Source: Galeruca laticollis
Taxonomy: Eukaryota; Arthropoda; Insecta; Coleoptera; Chrysomelidae
Direction: 5' to 3'
Length of the DNA stretch: 64,000 nucleotides
Assembly: GCA_963921935.1 (NCBI GenBank)
Contig: OY998178.1
Span: 49,530,951 to 49,594,950 of the forward strand
The position numbers were made by a program, and so were the translations under genes. Positions 57,839 to 64,000 of the stretch are shown here, piece by piece (the stretch's first letter is position 1; each line of letters opens with the position of its first letter). A model generated the notes under the pieces. That model saw nothing but the letters and a program-made list of their open reading frames with translations, was not told the origin of the DNA and searched no databases.

Positions 57839-58494
57839 GGTTTCATGCATTGTCACTGAATGGGAAACTTGTATAGATGGTTTTGAACTTCCATTATATA
57901 ATTACACAGCTTTTAAACTATATTTCGATGAGTTAATGAGCAGTCGCTATTCACAAGGGGAATGCTTGATAACGAGTTCCTGCATTTAGCCAGTACAGGC
58001 ACATAACGAATTTTCCATATTGTTAAATGTGGAAAACGCGGCATTTTTTTTCTAATACTCGTAATTTTCATTTCTTTTGCAAGTGAGTTCAACGTCTTTT
58101 GACGGAATCCAAAGAGTTCAGACTGACAATCCCAAATAACGTACTAAACTATTTAACTCGTTTGAACAATCTAATGTGGCTCGCAGGACCTGAAACCAGG
58201 CTCGAACCTGGGTACACAGTTCCTTGGAGCTTCCTGAAGAATCATTAGTATCTCAAATATTCCTCAAAACAATATCTTACCAATCCAAAGGCGCCGTCGG
58301 TAGTGGTAAGTCTGCAATGTGGGGAACAGGTCTCATGGTTGCAAATTTGGATATTGGATCTTACTCTTTTTTTTTGAATAACGGTCATACAAAAATAGCA
58401 ACCATTAAAATGGTTGGTGGGTTCTCGCCATACCATTGGGATGCAAAAGGCATACTTCTTCTGTTCCCTTCCATCCCCTGAACCAATGACACGT
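57839..58494. other. Unassigned DNA before the LINE
   Basis: The frame 58224-58481 has no ATG at its start, and its content (MVGGFSPYHWDAKGILLL) is not recognised. The part 58180-58220 (ggctcgaacctgggtaca) has the look of a tRNA T-arm sequence (gttcgaacc-like), but no cloverleaf could be built around it. Confidence 0.3.
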
Positions 58495-59590
58495 TACAGG
58501 CTCGAAGGAGCATTTGACAACACGAGCACTCGCTCAATAGTCTCAAAGCTGGAATCCGGGGGCACATACAGGACAATCACCCGATAGATAGAGAGCATGC
58601 TAAGGAGCAGGAGAGTACAAGCATCCCTGTGTGGTGTCACAAGATAGGTGAAGACAGAAAGAGGATGTCCACAGGGAGGTGTTCTGTCTCCAAAGCTGTG
58701 GAGTCTGGAAGTCGACGACCTCCTCGTTGCACTAAACGAGCAGGGATGGTATGCTCAAAGATATGCTGACGGCATTGTTATTCTAATACGGGGAAAATAC
58801 GTGGGCATCTGCCTGAAACTGATGCAGAGGGCACTGTCCGTAGTGAAGAGATGGTGAGATGCGAAGGGATTGTATGTCAATTCCTTGAAAACCATTATGG
58901 TACCATTCATAAAACATCGAATTATGGAGATCACTAGTGTGACTAAACTTTTCGGAAATCAGATAAAGATTGCCAGGGAAGCAAAATACCTAGGAATCCA
59001 GTTAGATAACAAGCTAACCTGGAACAGCCATCTAGCGAGTGTCCCTAGCCGCTCTCAGTTTATGCTAATAACGATGAGACGAGCAATTGGGTGCACCTTG
59101 GGATCTAGCTTTATTAATGAGAAACTGGTTGTACACCAGAATATTCAGACCAATGATGGTGTGTGGTGCAATTTTGTGGTGGCCTAAAGTTCAGCAAAGT
59201 ACAGCCGCTAAAACGCTTTCTAAAGTACAGCGAGCTGCGTGTCTCAGCACTACAGTTGCCATGAAAGGCACTTCAACCGCAGCATTGGAAATACCACTGA
59301 AAATACGACCAATAGATCTATATATACAGGAGGAGGCAAAAATGTCTGCAGCGAAGATGGGGATTGACGCAACAAACCCCCATTACAAGATGTGTGGAGA
59401 GGAAGAGGAAACCGCAAAGCACGTTATCTTCGACTGTCGTACCTTGTGCAGAAGAAGAGCTTCCTTTTTAGATATCTTCCCAGCTACAAATCAAGAGGGA
59501 CTGCATGAAAGTATAGTCAAACGAAAGAGCCTAATTAATGGCTGAGTGGCAACCATTAGGGTACCCGAACCCTAACCGCCTCGTGAATAA
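58495..59590 (+). pseudogene. R1/LOA-group LINE reverse transcriptase lacking RNase H
   Basis: RT palm and thumb: LEGAFDNTST (58505), TERGCPQGGVLSPKLWSLEV (58653), then AQRYADGIVILIRG, where the catalytic YADD reads YADG, and EAKYLGIQLDNKLTWNSHL (58978). After a shift come VWCGAILWWPKV-like sequence and QRAACLSTTVAMKGTSTAAL then EIPLKIRPIDLYIQEEAKMS. This leads straight into CGEEEETAKHVIFDC, the C-terminal cysteine-histidine motif. In full-length relatives the RNase H domain of about 120 residues lies between these two, so it has been deleted here. Stops and shifts are few; the stop at 59542-59544 is followed by a 3' UTR to about 59590. Start is truncated. Confidence 0.85.
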
Positions 59591-60087
59591 AAAAAATATG
59601 GTACACCTTTCTCCTCTCAATGCACATGCTCCGTATTTAACCAGAGAAATAACCCCTAACAGATTTCCAGTTTAAAGTTATACGACAGCTTTTTGATAAG
59701 TGAGTTTTCAAGTTTTTATTGAAAGAAATACAAAATTGTTTAGCTTTTTTAGATTCACTGATCAAAGTTCACTATGTAAGATAAATCCTTCAACTAGAAA
59801 TCGCGGAAGGCTAGAAGGTAGTACAAGAAGGTTCGAAGATATATTGTTTGCAGCTAAACTAAAGTTCAGGCAAAAAAAGGAGCGAATTCAGGTATATGTG
59901 CACAACATGTGGTGTTGGTCTATGCGTACACCCGTTCTTTTTTTAATTTATAGTTCTGTTATAGTTAATAATAAACATCGTTCAATTCACGTTTTGTCGT
60001 TTTATTTTACCTGACTCATATATACGTCAGTAGGACTGATGGATTTCAGGAAACCCTGTTATTTAGTTCATAGGTAATTGGGTCTTT
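59591..60087. other. Gap between LINE and inverted-repeat element
   Basis: A 104-codon plus frame (59700-60014) has no ATG at its start and no known domain, although its basic middle (NRGRLEGSTRRFEDILFAAK) is free of breaks. I leave it unassigned. Confidence 0.25.
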
Positions 60088-61560
60088 ACAAGTTGAATGA
60101 AACTTTTGTTGTATTCGTGTAAATTTTAATAAAATTTTATAATTGTAGCAAAGCGCTTTCGACTATCAAGCATCATCAGTGCTAACCTACAAGCAAGTAA
60201 ACCAATAAATTTAATGAAAAAGAAAAATTGGAATAAAAAATTGAGGTTACTTACTCGTCAGGTAATACTAAGATGAATCCACAAAGTTGTCCGTACAACG
60301 AAAACATATTAAAATACAACTAATTAATCTTTTCCTTCTTTGAATTCATAGACAAATAATTTTGATCGTTCAATTTTCATCAACAAATTGAATTTCAAAG
60401 ATTTATTTTGCAATCGATTGTTTCGAACCGCTTCGCTTTTGTCGGCAGATCTTTTGAGGTTTATCTGTTTATTGGCATAAAGTATGTTTAATTCACTAAT
60501 TCAATAAATCTCTCAGCTCTCTATTATCATTGGTTCGCATTGAACCGCTTTAATGATGAAATTGAGTTGGGGCTCTCTTTTTTTCTTATATGTGCCTCAT
60601 AATAGATAAGAAAGAGGGATGTGGTTACCTTTTATCACGGTTGCTTGACTCGGGTTAGGAGTTAGTTCTCATTATACTATCTTCTCGACTTGATTCTTGT
60701 TGCGTGGTTTATGAGTATTTCCTGTCTTTATTGTATAACTTCTCCATGTGTGGATTCATAGAAAAATAATTTTGATCGTTCAATGCTCATCAACAAATTA
60801 AATTAATAGATATCCTTTGCGATCGGTGTTGACTATGCATTTCGCTTTTGTTGACAGATATTTTGAGGTTTATTTGTATAGTAGCATAAAATCTGTTTAA
60901 TTCACTAATTCGATAAATCTCTCAGCTCTTTACTGTTATTGGTTCTCAATAGACCGGTGTTAATAATGGAATTGAGTTGGGATTCTCTTATATGTGCCTC
61001 ATAATAAATAAAAAAGGAGGAATTTTGTTACTCTTTATTACGGTTTCTTGACTCAGGTTAAGAGTGGGTTTTCATTAGACTGTCTTCTTGATCTTTTTCT
61101 TGTTTCAGTGGTTCAAGCTATCAGAAATTTTGCTTCTGTTCTTATTCCATAGAATCAATAGTTCCATGTCAACGGAACTTCGCTCCTTGGCATTCTGTGC
61201 GCACAAGTTGATTTGTCAGCCGGCCGGCTTCACCGCATCATGTTGGATTTGTAATTTTTAATCTTTATTAATCCCTTATAGTCATGGATTTTAGATAAGC
61301 AATTTTTAATTAATTAGTTGTATTTTAATATGTTCAACTGGTTTTCGTTGTATGGACAATTTTGTGAAATCCTCCTAGTATTACCTGACGAATAAATAAC
61401 CTCAATTCTTCATTCCAATTTTTCTTTTTCATTAAATTTATTGGTTTAATTGCTTGTAGGTAAGCACTGATGATGACTTGACAGTTGAAAGCGCTTTGCT
61501 AAGATTTTAAAATTTCATTAAAATTTACATGAAATACAACAAAAATTTTATTCAACTTAT
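60088..61560. mobile_element. 1.5-kb inverted-repeat element with internal direct duplication
   Basis: Two inverted arms of about 240 bases flank the element: 60088-60328 and 61310-61560. Pairs include acaagttgaatgaaa with the inverse of ataagttgaataaaa, caaagcgctttc with its inverse, and aaaacatattaaaatacaac with gttgtattttaatatgtt. Between them two direct copies of about 370 bases (about 60349-60720 and 60758-61100) share ataattttgatcgttcaa, aattcactaattc-ataaatctctcagctct and atatgtgcctcataata. Both arms carry ctgatgatg-12-gaaagcgctttgc, in mirrored orientation. There is no coding sequence. This layout suits a non-autonomous element of a Penelope-like or fold-back kind, but the superfamily is not settled. 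Confidence 0.7.
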
Positions 61561-62679
61561 ATTGAGACGTGTACACAGCTTGAAGGTTTTGAACTTTTTT
61601 TACTTAGGGCTTTGACCGAAAGGGTTAATTTTTTTCAATACCAATTTTAAGAAGAAATGAACTTCAAGGAAGGCTGGCTGGCAACCTTGTTAGAGTTGCC
61701 ATACTGGTGTACTAAACCTACGGAAAAAGATGGACGACCATATTTAATACTTGAAGAGCTACACGCTTGCATTATACATCGTAAAACAAAAAAACTACGA
61801 GATCAGGTAACAGTCGAACAATTGACGTCTGCAGCTAGTAGGTAGTGAGTGTTATTCGGGAAATAGTGACGCTGCCCACATAATAAAACAAATTACTGTT
61901 CTATCAAACTGCACTTTCGGATCTACAGACTGAATTTAGCACGGGAAGTTCAGACTTTTTTTTTACTTTTACTAGACAACACAAAAAACGAAGCTATTTT
62001 TACAATATTGTGTCAATCTGATGATTGCAAACATTTATTTCCTAGTTGCACATGAAAGAGATATCGACGATAATAATGCTAATTAAAAAGTAAATATATT
62101 CTGACAAATTTCAAATTGAAATATTGATCCGTTCTAAACTTATCAAATAGAATCTTTTTTTTTCAACTTAAACACCCTATATTTAAAAAAGTAAATAAGT
62201 TGGACCCCTTATTCCCTATTTCAATTAGTCTAATTTTAAGAGAAATTTTTTCAGGCGAGCGATGAAAGTGTCACTTTGAAACACCCTGATAAAAAAAATA
62301 TATTCAACCCAAACACTTAACATTTTAGTGATAAAACTTTTTAATCAATTTATCTGGAAATCAAATCGCCTCTTTGCCTGTGCTCTTCATTTAGTGCTTT
62401 CTAGCCGGTCGGTGGACAAGGTGAATAGTTGAAAATTATTTCGATAATAATACATGTTGATGCCTTCATTTCTTGGGTATTTGACAATAACAAAGTGGTG
62501 AAATGAGCAGCATAAGTTGAAGCATGCAGCAATATTTCAAGGAAAAAACTGAGATAAATAATATTGCAATCCATATTTTCACCATCAACAACTTGCTGTA
62601 TCTATTGATGGAATAAGTTGAAATTTGCGAAATCTAGCTGTTGGTCAAAATGCTTCTAATTTTCACTGAGATATAGCTA
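61561..62679. other. Mostly gene-free; one short frame
   Basis: A 62-codon frame from ATG 61657 to TAG 61845 (MNFKEGWLATLLELPYWCTK, then PYLILEELHACIIHRKTKK) is unbroken, but I do not recognise it. It could be a small exon or element remnant. The rest is AT-rich with nothing seen. Confidence 0.25.
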
Positions 62680-62806
62680 TTTATGAAACAAGTTGCGAAA
62701 TGAACGTGTTCTAAGAACGGGACGCAAAATTGTCCAACGAGGTGAAAGCCGAGTTGGACAATGCGTCGAGTGCTTAAAACAGTCTTTTCGCAACGAACTT
62801 CATACA
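62680..62806. repeat. Fold-back repeat with cgag/ctcg-rich centre
   Basis: Arms: ttatgaaacaagttgcgaaa (62682) against ttttcgcaacgaacttcata (ending about 62804), and attgtccaac (about 62731) against gttggacaat (about 62753). The loop holds gaggtgaaagccga. It resembles the repeats at 33.3 and 63.8 kb in design. Confidence 0.7.
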
Positions 62807-62982
62807 AGATATTTTGTGAAAGCGGAGAATTTGATATATCTTCATGCTTTCATTAGTGTTTTTAAACATTTTGTGTGTGTTGTTAATTTGTTTCTGAGGC
62901 ATTGTTTATGCATTGTTTAATATCAAAGTTCTGTCAGGTTCAAGCGTCTTGCGTCACCGTATTTCCTACAAAGTTTTGTGAA

Positions 62983-63440
62983 TGTATCGCCAAAAGTGAG
63001 TGATAATGACGAGTCTTTGGATATTAAATAACTTGCTGAAGCTGCGCTATCCACGTTAGGGCCCGAAAAATCTAGTTCAGAATTTTACAAAAAAGGTAAT
63101 GCTATCTTATTTCTAGAACTTATCCACTACCTTAAGGCCGTCAACTTTGTGAAGTGAATATTTGATGATCCGCACCATGATTTACATGAACAAAAACGTA
63201 GATTTCAGCAAATTTACAAATCTCCTTGCATTTCCAAAAAGAAATTTTCCGGATATCAGCCAAAGAAATCAAAAATATTTACATAGCTGGAAATAGAACG
63301 CTTTATGAAAGAAGCCGATGACAAAGAATTCTTGTTATTTAAAGTTGTTTCAATCATTGAAGTATTTGGAGCATGTAGGAGAGAAGAAATCACATTTTTG
63401 ACCGTAATTATTATCAGTCATTTATAAGTGTCGAGATTCT
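62983..63440 (+). pseudogene. Crypton-like tyrosine recombinase relic
   Basis: In one frame with a few stops: VSPKVSDNDESLDIK, LAEAALSTLGPEKSSSEFYK, KKKFSGYQPKKSKIFT, LEIERFMKEADDKEFLLFKV and VSIIEVFGACRREEITFL. The last contains the first catalytic arginine of tyrosine recombinases (G-A-C-R-R-E-E). Insect Cryptons and their relatives show the same order: an N-terminal LP/GPEKS-x-x-x-Y segment, a FLK/KKK-x-x-GY-x-PKKSK linker, then E-I-x-x-F-x-x-E-A-x-D-x-x-x-L. The central SAM-like part is shortened, and the H-x-x-R and tyrosine end is lost. Fold-back repeats lie on both sides. Confidence 0.65.
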
Positions 63441-63541
63441 GAATACAAAAACATGCTCCAATAATGTTTACGGTTACTGAGTGATCAATAGATGGTATCA
63501 ATTTCTTACATGTATTTCTTAGTACGTGAAACTTCGTTCAC

Positions 63542-63763
63542 TCAATGTGACACATCAACGTTTTTTCTTGACGTATCGTAATAATAAATGCTGTACCTTG
63601 GACTCTCCCACACCATTGAATACACTGGTCCTTGTTTCCCGCGCAGCTCTGCAACATTATTGGCTGATTCAAGAGCGGACATGATACTTTTGAAGAGACG
63701 TAGAGGTTTGCGATCAAGCTTGGTTGCTGAGATTACTTCGAAATGGGGAGATGCATACGCCAA
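63542..63763 (-). other. 73-codon open frame, unidentified
   Basis: Minus frame reads YASPHFEVISATKLDRKPLR, LFKSIMSALESANNVAELRG and KQGPVYSMVWESPRYSIYYY, with ordinary amino-acid composition and no break. No ATG starts it within the open part except by extension. I do not recognise the family; it may be a fragment of a mobile-element protein. Confidence 0.3.
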
Positions 63764-63783
63764 ATTAGTTATTTATGTAACAA

Positions 63784-63864
63784 GTGTGTAAAGTAGCCTT
63801 TTTTCGACGAATGTGAATAGGCGAATGCGACAATACCATGATTCGAAAAAAGGCCTTCACACAC
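63784..63864. repeat. Short fold-back repeat at right edge
   Basis: gtgtgtaaagtagccttttttcga (24 bases, 63784-63807) is the near-complement of ttcgaaaaaaggccttcacacac (63842-63864). The loop has gaatgtgaataggcgaatgcgacaa. The remaining 135 bases of the window show nothing. Confidence 0.8.
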
Positions 63865-64000
63865 GCACTGCATGCAATATTTTTTCTACTACCGAAAAGT
63901 TTATCCAAATACAGAAGTTAAATAGTAACTTTCTTTGCACACTAAAGTAGGTTTAATTTTTCTTTAGAAGAAACAATAACGCTTTCAATTATTCCTAATA

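Noticed and set aside
58180..58220. tRNA T-arm-like sequence (gctcgaacctggg)
   Set aside because: No acceptor stem, D-arm or anticodon arm could be paired around it, so no tRNA gene is called.
60121..61500. Hammerhead ribozyme in the inverted arms
   Set aside because: Core words CTGATGA and GAAA are present, but the 12 intervening bases do not form stem II; listed only as something to test.

Overview
The window looks like a transposon-dense stretch of an arthropod nuclear genome, most probably an insect. It is AT-rich, has short GT-AG introns (56-80 bp), no operons, and carries pogo, mariner DD41D, hAT, Penelope, Crypton-like, gypsy and several non-LTR elements with insect-type motifs. A beetle would fit, but the sequence alone does not prove the order. 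No rRNA, tRNA, CRISPR or virus genome was seen. Nearly all recognisable coding sequence is transposon-derived and most of it is broken.

Layout. 1-6 kb: AT-rich DNA with a decayed IS630/Tc1-like transposase (2.35-3.66 kb, minus) and a possible first-exon relic (4.6-4.9 kb). 6.1-9.5 kb: two convergent multi-exon genes. One is a 102-residue protein of unknown function whose last exon is split by a hAT element with a perfect 8-bp target duplication. The other is a THAP-domain/P-element-like gene. 9.9-15 kb: non-LTR and gypsy fragments. 16.9-21.4 kb: a DUF7869-like element gene split by a 2.45-kb mariner (DD41D) with 439-bp terminal inverted repeats. 22.0-26.9 kb: a pogo-like element with internal 410-bp tandem repeats, itself invaded by a second DD41D mariner. 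27.7-30.6 kb: a decayed hAT. 34.0-35.7 kb: a five-exon IS630-like transposase relic. 36.0 kb: a fold-back element.

37-41.8 kb: a 4.7-kb block without credible genes, with a minisatellite and promoter-like features at its right edge. 41.9-44.6 kb: two Penelope-like copies arranged head to head. 44.6-46.1 kb: gypsy gag-protease-RT relic. 46.1-51.0 kb: an old RNase H-bearing LINE with a younger 5'-truncated LINE nested inside it. 51.4-53.7 kb: 3' half of a gypsy element (integrase, an unusual C-terminal CCCH zinc finger, polypurine tract, LTR). 54.8-55.2 kb: a lone clean exon candidate of unknown identity. 56.5-57.8 kb: palindromes, a decayed transposon ORF and a heptamer repeat. 58.5-59.6 kb: a LINE lacking its RNase H domain. 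60.1-61.6 kb: a long inverted-repeat element with internal direct repeats. 62.7-64 kb: fold-back elements around a Crypton-like tyrosine recombinase relic.

The main story is nesting: mariner in DUF7869-like element, mariner in pogo, LINE in LINE, and hAT in a host-like gene. These nests give relative ages. The likeliest non-transposon genes are the 102-residue gene at 6.2-7.9 kb and the exon at 54.8-55.2 kb; neither can be named.
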